This document shows positions 7,722 to 14,905 of a stretch of 15,795 bases of DNA, piece after piece; the stretch's first letter is position 1, and each line of letters opens with the position of its first letter. Origin of the DNA: CAYZEZ01 sp964477295 (GTDB taxonomy: Bacteria > Bacteroidota > Bacteroidia > Bacteroidales > SM23-62); NCBI GenBank assembly GCA_964477295.1, contig CAYZEZ010000094.1:1-15795 (forward strand). The letters are read 5' to 3'. Below the pieces are notes generated by a model, which worked only from the letters and a program-made list of their open reading frames with translations, searched no databases and was not told the DNA's origin. The position numbers and the translations under genes are program-made.

Positions 7722-8675
7722 ATGAAGATCAGTGGTTTTACCATGGGTAAGAATGCCAGTAAGCTTTATTATCCGATAAAGCAGGCCATCCAATCTGTTC
7801 TACCCGTTGTTGATGAATTTATTGTTGCTCTTGGCGATTCTGATCCGGACGACCGGTCGCGCGAGGAAATTATGAGCATCGGAAGCGACAAGATCAGGAT
7901 CTTTGATACTGTCTGGGATATTGAGAAGTACCCGCGCGGGACGGAGCACGCACACCAGACCGATATTGCCAAGAGCCACTGTACAGGAGATTGGCTGTTT
8001 TATGTACAGTCAGATGAAGTGGTGCATGAAAAGTTCCTTCCTGGTATCAGGGAAAAATGCGAGGAATACCTGGAGGATAGATCGATTGAGGGATTCCTTT
8101 TCAAGTACAGGCATTTCTGGGGAGATTACTGGCATTATCAAAAATCGCATTGCTGGTACCGTAAGGAGATCAGGATAATCCGGAATGATCCGGAAATTCA
8201 TTCCTGGGAATCGGCTCAATCATTTCGCCGGATCCCTGGTTTCAATGGTATTGATTACCGTCAGCAGAACAATACCTATAAGCTTCGGGTGAAAGAGCTG
8301 GATTCGTACATATATCATTACGGCTGGGTACGTCCACCCAAATTGATGAGTACCAAGATGAAGGCTTTTACTGCCAACCACAAAGGCACGGCCAGGGTAG
8401 AGGAGATGATAAAAAACAATCAGTTCAATGGGTCCTACGATTATGGGCCTCTGAACCGGCTGCCGGTATTTGAAGGAATACATCCCGAGGTAATGAATGA
8501 ATGGATCGAGCGGTTCGACTGGAAAGACCAGTTGCGGTACGACGGATCATTAAGCGCCAACCAGCCTCGCCCCAAACACGACCTTCTGAAATACCGCGTA
8601 GTTTCCTTCCTGGAAAATAACCTGCTTGGCGGCAGGAGGTTAGGAGAGTTCAAGAATTACCTGGTTGTGAAGTAG
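7722..8675 (+). CDS. Family 2 (GT-A) glycosyltransferase
   Basis: A 317-residue soluble glycosyltransferase. The N-terminus MKISGFTMGKNASKLYYPI begins like GT2 enzymes, followed by SVLPVVDEFIVALGDSDPDDRS (D39 and D41 region, nucleotide binding) and FYVQSDEVVHEKF, where SDE (D98) takes the place of the DxD metal-binding motif. The C-terminal half (WGDYWHYQKSHCWYRKEIRI and on) is aromatic and basic. No membrane helix is seen. An in-frame ATG exists 45 bases upstream inside the ABC gene, but the ATG at 7722, four bases after the exporter stop, gives the expected GT2 start. Tight coupling suggests that both act on one envelope glycan. The last 26 bases overlap the 3' end of the FkbM gene on the other strand. 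Sugar and acceptor are unknown. Confidence 0.85.
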   Translation: MKISGFTMGKNASKLYYPIKQAIQSVLPVVDEFIVALGDSDPDDRSREEIMSIGSDKIRIFDTVWDIEKYPRGTEHAHQTDIAKSHCTGDWLFYVQSDEVVHEKFLPGIREKCEEYLEDRSIEGFLFKYRHFWGDYWHYQKSHCWYRKEIRIIRNDPEIHSWESAQSFRRIPGFNGIDYRQQNNTYKLRVKELDSYIYHYGWVRPPKLMSTKMKAFTANHKGTARVEEMIKNNQFNGSYDYGPLNRLPVFEGIHPEVMNEWIERFDWKDQLRYDGSLSANQPRPKHDLLKYRVVSFLENNLLGGRRLGEFKNYLVVK

Positions 8676-9450
8676 GTGTTCTCACTGCCGCTGTGTTCCG
8701 GCCGAATTTTCTTAATTGAAACCCTGTTAGTTCCAGCAGATTATTGCAGTTATCCATATCCTTCTTCGGGAGATGAGTGTTTTCGAAAATGATCATTCCG
8801 GGCGTAATACTGGTTTGCAGGAACATCTTAATGACCTCAAAATCAAATCCCTCTGTGTCGATTTGCAGGAGGTGGATGTGACCGATATTATATGTTTTAA
8901 GCAATGTAGCCGGGCTGATCACCTGGATCTCTTCGGCAACGATCTGCTGTTCAAGATTATCCGGGATCATGGTTTTATCCTTTTCGGCATTCCTGCTCAC
9001 ATATCCCGAGTTAAATGCATCCTCTAAAACCTCCCTGTTCAAGGTGGCCAGTCCGGTTGCCCACCGTGCATCGCTGAATCCTATTTTGTAGATATGGGTC
9101 GTTCCATCTTCGTATCCAATGGCGTAATTAAGAATAGTAATCCCTTTATTTTTCCTGTAAAGCTTGCTGAGGCCCGCAAAAAGATGTTTTTGGGGTTCCA
9201 GCAGGACTCCCTTCCAGTTGTCGCGCTTAATAAATTTATGAACAGGATCGTGGGTAATCCCGTCATTGGCGCCTACCTGGATAACCGTAAAATCTTTTTT
9301 GTGACTTTTTGAGTATTCTGAAAGCAGGAAGGAGAGCGTACCCTCTTTCGGGCGATAAAAATATCTGTAGAACCAGATGAACAGGAAGCTGTTGTTGCTG
9401 CTGAGGCTGAATCTTAAATACTTGTAAAACTTCTTAAAGGATTGTTTCAT
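8650..9450 (-). CDS. FkbM family SAM-dependent methyltransferase
   Basis: A 266-residue methyltransferase of the FkbM group, which O-methylates sugars or secondary metabolites. Motif I is VIQVGANDG (56-64, SAM binding), followed by WKGVLLEP (79-86, acidic residue E85), LNYAIG (108-113) and the family-typical LLQIDTEGFDFEVI (194-207). The first 40 residues are basic and aromatic with a short hydrophobic patch (SFLFIWFYRYFY) that may associate with the membrane. It starts 39 bases after the LytTR gene on the same strand and might be cotranscribed with the two-component genes, although a palindrome lies between them. Its 3' end overlaps the convergent glycosyltransferase gene, which supports a shared glycan-modification role. 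The methyl acceptor cannot be inferred. Confidence 0.9.
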   Translation of the reverse strand: MKQSFKKFYKYLRFSLSSNNSFLFIWFYRYFYRPKEGTLSFLLSEYSKSHKKDFTVIQVGANDGITHDPVHKFIKRDNWKGVLLEPQKHLFAGLSKLYRKNKGITILNYAIGYEDGTTHIYKIGFSDARWATGLATLNREVLEDAFNSGYVSRNAEKDKTMIPDNLEQQIVAEEIQVISPATLLKTYNIGHIHLLQIDTEGFDFEVIKMFLQTSITPGMIIFENTHLPKKDMDNCNNLLELTGFQLRKFGRNTAAVRTPTSQPGNS

Positions 9451-9461
9451 AAAATTTCGTC

Positions 9462-9504
9462 ATTCTGAACTCGCCTGCCCTGATGCAGATCAGGGGTTAA
9501 GAAT
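9462..9504. repeat. Nested palindrome overlapping the LytTR stop codon
   Basis: Outer arms ATTCTGAAC (9462-9470) and GTTAAGAAT (9496-9504) pair at 8 of 9 positions; inner arms CCCTGAT (9478-9484) and ATCAGGG (9489-9495) pair perfectly around GCAG. The TCGTCATTCTGAACTCG start resembles a dispersed repeat found between genes in many bacteria and is related to the one at 4391. The right half encodes the last residues of the LytTR protein (KILNP, stop). It might also act as a terminator between the regulator and the FkbM gene, but no T-run follows. Confidence 0.5.
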
Positions 9505-10194
9505 CTTCATAACAGGTTCACGGTATTTCTTGCCAATGGCCAGGATCCTGTCGCCGATTTCCACAGAGCTGTTCGTAAAAGTATCTATTTTGTCAACATT
9601 TATAATATATGCCCTGTGTATTCTCAAGAATTTATCCGGTGGCAGCTTTTTTTCCATCCCGACCAGGCGTTCATAGCAATCCAGTCGCTGACCGGGAGTA
9701 TGGATCCGTATAAAATCGTCCATGCTTTCAATATAGAGTATATCGTTAAAGAATACCTTATGAAATTTTTTATCTGCTTTTATTATGATTTGTCCCTCAT
9801 TTTCTTTTAATGAATTATCGGGATGAGGTTCGCCGGATGCGGTCAGGTTGTAGTATTTATTTACGGCTTTCAGCAGCCGGTCGAGGGAGATGGGTTTTAG
9901 GAGGTAGTCAAGGACTTCCATATTATATGCTTCCGGGGCATAATCGCGGTGGGCTGTGGTGATGATCACTTTCGGGGGATGGGGCAGGGTGGACAGGAGT
10001 TCGAATCCCGACAAAACCGGCATCTCGATATCGAGGAAAATGAGGTCGGCCGGTGTTTCCCTGAGGAATTTCGCGGCTTCAACGGAGTTGGTGAAGGTTG
10101 CTTTAACTTCAATGTCATCCAGGTGTTGCAAATGGCTTCTAATCACCTCGATCGCAACCGGTTCGTCGTCTATGATAACACAGGAATGTGGCAT
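9490..10194 (-). CDS. LytTR-type response regulator
   Basis: A 234-residue transcription regulator. The receiver domain (1-115) has the acidic pair D9/D10, the phosphorylation site D55 in LIFLDIEMP, T80 in VIITTAHRDY, and K100 in DYLLKP, so it should be phosphorylatable. The LytTR DNA-binding domain (about 135-234) shows ILYIESMDDFIRIHT, the ERLVGMEKKLPPDKFLRIHR region and AYIINVDKID, all typical. LytTR proteins bind pairs of short direct repeats about two helical turns apart, and such a repeat lies at 11444-11474. The partner kinase is encoded 79 bases upstream on the same strand. The final codons come from a palindromic repeat. Confidence 0.95.
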   Translation of the reverse strand: MPHSCVIIDDEPVAIEVIRSHLQHLDDIEVKATFTNSVEAAKFLRETPADLIFLDIEMPVLSGFELLSTLPHPPKVIITTAHRDYAPEAYNMEVLDYLLKPISLDRLLKAVNKYYNLTASGEPHPDNSLKENEGQIIIKADKKFHKVFFNDILYIESMDDFIRIHTPGQRLDCYERLVGMEKKLPPDKFLRIHRAYIINVDKIDTFTNSSVEIGDRILAIGKKYREPVMKILNP

Positions 10195-10213
10195 GGTTGA
10201 ACAGTTGAGGGGC

Positions 10214-10272
10214 TGATTTGTTAATTTGTTGATTTGTTAATTCCAAATTTTAGCTCATTTTAGTCATTTTAG
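10214..10272. repeat. AT-rich short tandem repeats between kinase and regulator
   Basis: TGATTTGTTAATT occurs at 10214-10226 and again at 10230-10242 (13 bases perfect, period 16), and CATTTTAG occurs at 10256-10263 and 10265-10272 (period 9). They fill most of the 79-base spacer between the kinase stop and the regulator start. This looks like slippage-derived filler, or possibly a site that alters coupling of the two genes. Confidence 0.55.
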
Positions 10273-10273
10273 C

Positions 10274-11335
10274 TTATTCTTTTTCTGCTGCCAGGTCCAG
10301 TTTAAGTTCTGCAATATACTGATCATTTTGTATGAAAATGTTCAGTTCATGCTTATCGGGATAAATTAATGAAAGGCGTTCGGTTAAGTTTTTCAGGCCG
10401 ATGCCTTCCGATTTTGCAGACGGATCTTTTTCCCGGTAAGTATTTCTTGCAGATAAAAGAAACATGTTCCCTTTTACATTGATCTTTATATCTATTGAGG
10501 GATTGATATCCTGGATATGCCGGGTATGCTTAAAGCAATTTTCTACTATTGGAAGCAATAACATCGGGGCAATTTTGTATTGCTCAATATTACCGGGGAA
10601 ATCTACTTTCAGGCTCAGTGTTTCCGAAAACCGTTGTTTTTCAATTTCCATATAATTCTTCAGGAATTCAAACTCCTCTTCCAGGGAAATTTTATCTGTA
10701 TCGCACTGGTAAAGCATATAATCGAGCATGTTCGAGAGGTTGAGTATAAGGGCGGGTGTCTTGTCTGATTGCGCTAGTGACAGGCCATAGATGGTATTCA
10801 GGGAATTGAAAAGCATGTGCGGGTGCAGCTGGCTCTGGAGCAGCTTAAGCCGGGTTTCATTCAGGGATATTTCTGTTTCCATTTGTTTCTTCCGGCTTTC
10901 AAATGCGTTACGCTGCTGGGATAGACTTTCCCTGGTGAAATGGATGGCTACTCCCAGCAGAATTACCAGGTAGAGTCCGGCCGTGAGTAGCTTGAAATCG
11001 AAAGAGGCTGCTGGCAGGAATTCAGCATTATATTGGTAAAGCGATATAAAAGCAAAGATTGTGATCAGGGCATTCAGCCAGGCAGATATTACAAGGCTGG
11101 AGACCAGCATGTAGATGAACCGGCCGGTTCGTCCCTGAAACAGGTATTTTGGTACCAGCCAGTAATTGATCACATAGGTGGTGGTGATAACTACGGGTAG
11201 TTGAAATAAAACATAGAATAAAGTATACCGGTATTGCTTTAAGAGGTGACCGAAGAAATAGGTCAGGAAAAGTGAAGCGATTGTCCAGTATAAAATATGC
11301 AGGATCCAGTTATATCTTCTGTCTATGGCAATCAT
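10274..11335 (-). CDS. LytS-type sensor histidine kinase (His_kinase superfamily)
   Basis: A 353-residue inner-membrane kinase. Four hydrophobic segments occupy about residues 10-30, 39-60, 73-98 and 114-131, with short loops and no large sensor domain, then a coiled stretch (about 135-165). The phosphoacceptor box is QSQLHPHMLFNSLNTIYGLSL, with H171 the likely site. The N box is PMLLLPIVENCFKHT (about 257-271) and the G box EGIGLKNLTERL (310-321). The ATG at 11335 places MIAIDRRYNW just before helix 1, as is usual in this family; a longer frame begins with TTG at 11392, which I think less likely. It precedes the LytTR gene and is divergent from the ExbB-like gene. The signal it senses is unknown. 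Confidence 0.92.
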   Translation of the reverse strand: MIAIDRRYNWILHILYWTIASLFLTYFFGHLLKQYRYTLFYVLFQLPVVITTTYVINYWLVPKYLFQGRTGRFIYMLVSSLVISAWLNALITIFAFISLYQYNAEFLPAASFDFKLLTAGLYLVILLGVAIHFTRESLSQQRNAFESRKKQMETEISLNETRLKLLQSQLHPHMLFNSLNTIYGLSLAQSDKTPALILNLSNMLDYMLYQCDTDKISLEEEFEFLKNYMEIEKQRFSETLSLKVDFPGNIEQYKIAPMLLLPIVENCFKHTRHIQDINPSIDIKINVKGNMFLLSARNTYREKDPSAKSEGIGLKNLTERLSLIYPDKHELNIFIQNDQYIAELKLDLAAEKE

Positions 11336-11340
11336 TTGAA

Positions 11341-11348
11341 CAAATATA
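11341..11348 (-). promoter_or_regulatory. Possible -7 element at the kinase start
   Basis: The minus strand reads TATATTTG, a perfect TAnnTTTG match, ending 5 bases before the proposed ATG at 11335. If used, the transcript would be nearly leaderless. No -33 TTTG is seen and the region is AT-rich, so a chance match is quite possible. Confidence 0.25.
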
Positions 11349-11443
11349 TATAGAATTGGACCTTGCAGCCATAATAATTCCCTGAACGGCAAGAATTATT
11401 CCCTGGATGGACACGGATGGGCTTGTAATCCGGATTAAGGTAG

Positions 11444-11474
11444 TTCGGGGAATTTATCCGGTGATTCGGGGAAT
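11444..11474 (+). promoter_or_regulatory. Direct repeat, proposed LytTR operator
   Basis: TTCGGGGAAT occurs at 11444-11453 and again at 11465-11474, identical over 10 bases with a period of 21 bases (two helical turns). It lies in the divergent spacer between the kinase and ExbB-like genes, directly upstream of the likely -33/-7 region of the latter. LytTR regulators such as AgrA and ComE bind 9-10 base direct repeats separated by 11-12 bases, so the geometry fits the regulator encoded at 9490-10194. Binding is inferred. Confidence 0.6.
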
Positions 11475-11483
11475 ATTTTTCTT

Positions 11484-11509
11484 TTTGACTATTCCTGCAT
11501 CTAATATTG
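11484..11509 (+). promoter_or_regulatory. Likely promoter of the ExbB-like gene
   Basis: TTTG (11484-11487) and TAATATTG (11502-11509, seven of eight matches to TAnnTTTG) lie 30 bases before the ATG at 11540. The 14-base spacing is shorter than usual, which would suit an activator-dependent promoter using the repeat at 11444-11474. The -7 element overlaps the in-frame TTG at 11507, arguing against that codon as start. Confidence 0.4.
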
Positions 11510-11539
11510 CCGATAATTATTAATTTAAAAGATTATATC

Positions 11540-11908
11540 ATGTTAGATTTTTTAGTTACCGGAAATTTCGCAAGGATGAGTTTTATACTTGTTATTGCGA
11601 TTATAATACTGGTTATCAGTATCTTAGAAGTATCGCGCAGGGTTACAAAACAAAAGTATACTGTACTTGATGACCGGTTGATGTTATCTATCAAAGCGCT
11701 CGGAGGCATTGCAGGGATATCAGGATTGTACTTCCAGACCCAGGGATTATATCTTGCCTACCAAGCCATTATGGAGGCAGCGGATATCAGCCCCATGATT
11801 GTTCTGAAAGGTGTATTCGTCTCTTTTTACACCACCTTTTTCGGACTGGGAATTTTCCTGGTTTCCTATATTATCTGGTATTTGCTGAAGGTGATCTGGA
11901 TGAAGTAG
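11540..11908 (+). CDS. Small MotA/TolQ/ExbB proton-channel family protein
   Basis: A 122-residue membrane protein with three hydrophobic segments (about 14-31, 52-74 and 88-119). The second half resembles the conserved ExbB/TolQ channel core: IKALGGIAGISGLYFQTQGL with AYQAI, corresponding to the usual APLLGLLGTVxGMIxAFxxI, then ADISPMIVLKGVFVSFYTTF and FGLGIF, corresponding to the GIxxALxTTxxGLxxAI helix with its pore threonines (T98, T99). Full ExbB and TolQ are about 220-240 residues and have a large cytoplasmic loop, which is missing here. No ExbD/TolR or MotB partner is encoded nearby, so ion conduction coupled to work is uncertain. It is divergent from the kinase gene and probably controlled by the LytTR regulator. 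The ATG is preferred over TTG at 11507. Confidence 0.75.
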   Translation: MLDFLVTGNFARMSFILVIAIIILVISILEVSRRVTKQKYTVLDDRLMLSIKALGGIAGISGLYFQTQGLYLAYQAIMEAADISPMIVLKGVFVSFYTTFFGLGIFLVSYIIWYLLKVIWMK

Positions 11909-11910
11909 TA

Positions 11911-12045
11911 AAAGTGCAGGATAAATTCAATAAGGATGCTAAAAATGATTATCTGGTGAAATTTGAATCCTTCGACGCATTGGCTTTACCGAACTCAGGA
12001 ACTCGTTTCCCCGCTGCTTGTTGGAGGATTAGCGAGCGCAAATAA
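11911..12045 (+). other. Short open frame of doubtful status
   Basis: The frame -1 relative to the ExbB-like gene stays open past its stop and from a GTG at 11911 would give about 44 residues, beginning VQDKFNKDAKNDYLVKFESF. Composition looks protein-like for the first half only. There is no ATG, no clear ribosome binding site and no slippery sequence, and I recognise no family. It may be chance or a gene remnant. It lies in the 232-base gap before the GH106 gene. Confidence 0.15.
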
Positions 12046-12070
12046 TATAATTATTAAGGACCGAATATAT

Positions 12071-12099
12071 CTCCCCGCCCGAGGATTAGGGGCGGGGAG
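12071..12099. repeat. GC-rich hairpin between the ExbB-like and GH106 genes
   Basis: CTCCCCGCCC (12071-12080) and GGGCGGGGAG (12090-12099) form a perfect 10-base stem around a 9-base loop. The following sequence (CTTCAAAGAG) has no T-run. It lies 163 bases after the ExbB-like stop and 42 bases before the GH106 start, so it could end the first transcript or sit in the leader of the second. Confidence 0.55.
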
Positions 12100-12140
12100 C
12101 TTCAAAGAGTATTTGATATTTTCAGGAATTATAGAGTGAA

Positions 12141-14891
12141 ATGAGACTGGTAAGAAAAATTGTGGTTTTATTTTTATTTGTTCCGGTTTTGGTCCACATT
12201 TCCAGTATCAAATCTCACGGCATTTCGAAAGCGGAACTTCCAGCATACTGGCCGGAATTTAACGCTGCCGTGAAACCATGGACCCGCTGGTGGTGGATGG
12301 GGAGCGCTGTTGACAAACAGAATGTAACAAACAGGCTGGAAGAGTTTGCCATGGCCGGTCTGGGAGGAGTTGAAATAACACCAATATATGGTGTCAGGGG
12401 ATATGAGGATCAATACCTGCCACATCTTTCACCGGAATGGATGGAAATGCTAGTGTATACAATGGATGAGGCCGCTCGGCTTGGGTTGGGAGTGGATATG
12501 GTTCCTGGAACTGGTTGGCCTTTTGGGGGACCACAGGTGGAAAGAGAATATGCTGCGAGTAAGATTTTTATCCGGGCCTTTCCTCTGCAAACCGGAGAGG
12601 AATTAAAGCAGCTCATCCGGATCGAGGATACTGACCAGGAAGATTTTGCCAGTTTGCAGTATATCGTGGCTTTTGATCAGGAGGGCCGGGCGAAAGATCT
12701 CACTTCATATATAACAGGGGGGAGGCTAAACTGGATCCCCGGTAAGGATTATATGCTGTATGCAGTTTTCCTGGAAAAAACCGGGCAAATGGTAAAGAGG
12801 GCTGCCCCGGGGGGGGAAGGTTTTACCCTGGATCATTTTTCAGGCGAGGCGTTCAGGGATTACATTGATCCTTATAACAGGGTACTTGGGGCTGCACGCA
12901 ATAAACTAAGAGCAGTATTCAACGACAGTTATGAAATTTACGGGGCAGACTATACACCCCGGTTTTTTGAGGAATTCAGGCAACGGCGCGGATATGAGTT
13001 AAAGGAGCATCTCCCTTCCCTGGTTTCGGATGCTCCGGGCGATGAAGATATTCGCATATGTGGGGATTACAGGGAAACACTATCTGACCTTATCCTGGAG
13101 GATTTTTCAGAGAACTGGACGTCATGGGCCAGAGATATGTCCTTTAAAACCAGATACCAGGCCCACGGCAGCCCCGGCAACCTGTTGGATATTTATGCCA
13201 CGGCAGACATTCCGGAATGTGAAACCTTTTATGCGACACGATTTGATATTCCTGGTTTACGTTGGGAGGAATCGGATGCGCTGGAGGCACATCCCGATAT
13301 GATTATGCTGAAGTTTGCCTCATCAGCGGCCCATATTTCAGGAAAGCCAATCATCTCTTCGGAAACATTTACCTGGCTGAGGGAGCATTTTAAAACGGCA
13401 TTATCGCAATGCAAGCCGGAGGTGGAGCAGGTATTCCTGTCGGGCGTAAACCATGTTTTTTTGCATGGCTCCACGTATTACCCGGATGAAGCCGAGTGGC
13501 CCGGCTGGAAATTTTATGCCTCAGTCAATTTTGTTCCCAACAATACCATCTGGAAGGATGCCCCGTATTTATTTGAATACATTACCCGCTGCCAGTCGAT
13601 GCTGCAATCCGGAAAAAGCGATAATGAGATCCTGGTCTACTGGCCTTTTCATGATGTGATCGGGGCTGATTCCGTTGGCCGGCTGCTCCTTCAGCTGGGC
13701 ATTGACAACAAGGATGACTGGCTGGTTCCTTCTTCCTTCTACAGGCTCGTCAGCAGGTTGATGGAACACGGTTATTCGGTGGATTTTATTTCTGACCGTT
13801 ACCTCTTAAAGACGGTTGTTGAAGAGCAAAAGATCAGGACAGCAGGTTTGGAATACAAAGCGCTGATCATCCCGGATTGCCTGCATATGCCGGTTGCCAC
13901 GCTGGAATCCGTTATTCGGCTGAATAAAGGGGGTGGAAAGGTCATTTTTGAGGGGCTTCCCGAGACCGTGCCGGGATATTATTTATACAGGGACCGTACG
14001 GACCGGTTGCAGGATAGGTTAGCTGAAGCAAAAGAAGATCTGATTGTTGTCCCTGATGTTCCGTCCGCACTTGCAGAGATGGGGATCATGGGGGAAACGC
14101 TGAAAGAGAAGGGGCTTGAGTTTGTCCGGAGGGATGTCGGGGATGGGAAGGTTTATTATCTTGTAAATCATTCGAGGGAGGCAGTGGAAGGTTTCATCAG
14201 CCTGGGATGTTCTGCAAAATCCATTTTAATCATGGATCCCCTTTCCGGGGAGGTTGGTCAGGCCATGATCAAACCGGGAAGCAGCGATACAGATGTATAT
14301 CTCAGGATGAAGCCCGGACAAGCTATTTTACTCAGGACATTCAATAAACGAATCAATGAGCCTTATTGGCCTTACTTTGAACCTTCGGGAGATCCTGTTT
14401 CCTTAACCGGGACCTGGGAGATAGACTTTTTAGATGGAGGGCCTGAACTGCCTGAAAATGCTCAGATGCGGGAACTTAAATCGTGGACTGGTTTGGGTGG
14501 CCGGGCAGAGGCATTCAGCGGAACGGCCCGATATACAATGCAGTTTATTAATCCTGATCCGGAGATATCGGACTGGTTGCTTGATCTCGGAGATGTCAGG
14601 GAGAGTGCCAGGGTGTGGATAAATGGGGAGTACCTGGGTTGTTTATGGTCAGTCCCTTTTGAAATTAAAACCGGTAAGCTGAGTGAAGGCGTCAACATCC
14701 TGGAGGTTGAAGTGACCAATCTCCCGGCCAACCGTCTCAGGGACCTGGAGCTTAAGGGGACTCAATGGAAGAATTTCTACGATATCAATATGGTCAACAG
14801 GCATTACCGGCCTTTCAATGCCACAGGGTGGGACCCCATGCCATCAGGGTTGCTGGGCAAGGTTACCCTGGCTCCGCTTCACGAGAAATAG
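12141..14891 (+). CDS. Secreted GH106-type glycoside hydrolase (alpha-L-rhamnosidase-like)
   Basis: A 916-residue protein with a signal peptide (about 1-27, MRLVRKIVVLFLFVPVLV core, no lipobox), so probably periplasmic. The start of the mature domain, PWTRWWWMGSAVDKQNVTNR, then GGVEITPIYGVRGYED and a GTGWPFGGP loop, is characteristic of the GH106 family, whose known members remove alpha-L-rhamnose from plant pectin and other glycans with inversion. Candidate acidic catalytic residues are E376/E377 in RWEESDALE and E408 in ISSETFTW; I cannot align them to a structure here. The C-terminus (about 770-900) looks like a beta-sandwich carbohydrate-binding domain of the GH2 N-terminal type (LDLGDVRESARVWINGEYLG). 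Length is normal for the family. Unlike many such enzymes, it is not beside SusC/SusD genes in this window. A run of eight G lies in the coding sequence at 12809-12816. Confidence 0.88.
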   Translation: MRLVRKIVVLFLFVPVLVHISSIKSHGISKAELPAYWPEFNAAVKPWTRWWWMGSAVDKQNVTNRLEEFAMAGLGGVEITPIYGVRGYEDQYLPHLSPEWMEMLVYTMDEAARLGLGVDMVPGTGWPFGGPQVEREYAASKIFIRAFPLQTGEELKQLIRIEDTDQEDFASLQYIVAFDQEGRAKDLTSYITGGRLNWIPGKDYMLYAVFLEKTGQMVKRAAPGGEGFTLDHFSGEAFRDYIDPYNRVLGAARNKLRAVFNDSYEIYGADYTPRFFEEFRQRRGYELKEHLPSLVSDAPGDEDIRICGDYRETLSDLILEDFSENWTSWARDMSFKTRYQAHGSPGNLLDIYATADIPECETFYATRFDIPGLRWEESDALEAHPDMIMLKFASSAAHISGKPIISSETFTWLREHFKTALSQCKPEVEQVFLSGVNHVFLHGSTYYPDEAEWPGWKFYASVNFVPNNTIWKDAPYLFEYITRCQSMLQSGKSDNEILVYWPFHDVIGADSVGRLLLQLGIDNKDDWLVPSSFYRLVSRLMEHGYSVDFISDRYLLKTVVEEQKIRTAGLEYKALIIPDCLHMPVATLESVIRLNKGGGKVIFEGLPETVPGYYLYRDRTDRLQDRLAEAKEDLIVVPDVPSALAEMGIMGETLKEKGLEFVRRDVGDGKVYYLVNHSREAVEGFISLGCSAKSILIMDPLSGEVGQAMIKPGSSDTDVYLRMKPGQAILLRTFNKRINEPYWPYFEPSGDPVSLTGTWEIDFLDGGPELPENAQMRELKSWTGLGGRAEAFSGTARYTMQFINPDPEISDWLLDLGDVRESARVWINGEYLGCLWSVPFEIKTGKLSEGVNILEVEVTNLPANRLRDLELKGTQWKNFYDINMVNRHYRPFNATGWDPMPSGLLGKVTLAPLHEK

Positions 14892-14905
14892 TTTTTTTAA
14901 ATAAA

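Noticed and set aside
10214..10272. Possible CRISPR or iteron array in the kinase-regulator spacer
   Set aside because: Only two copies each of two short AT-rich units with no spacers of constant size; slippage is a simpler explanation.
11336..11392. Longer kinase start at a TTG
   Set aside because: A TTG start is less likely and the added residues precede the usual charged start of helix 1; kept only as an alternative.
13030..13769. Open frames on both strands within the hydrolase gene
   Set aside because: They are shadows of the 916-codon frame, which carries family motifs on both sides.
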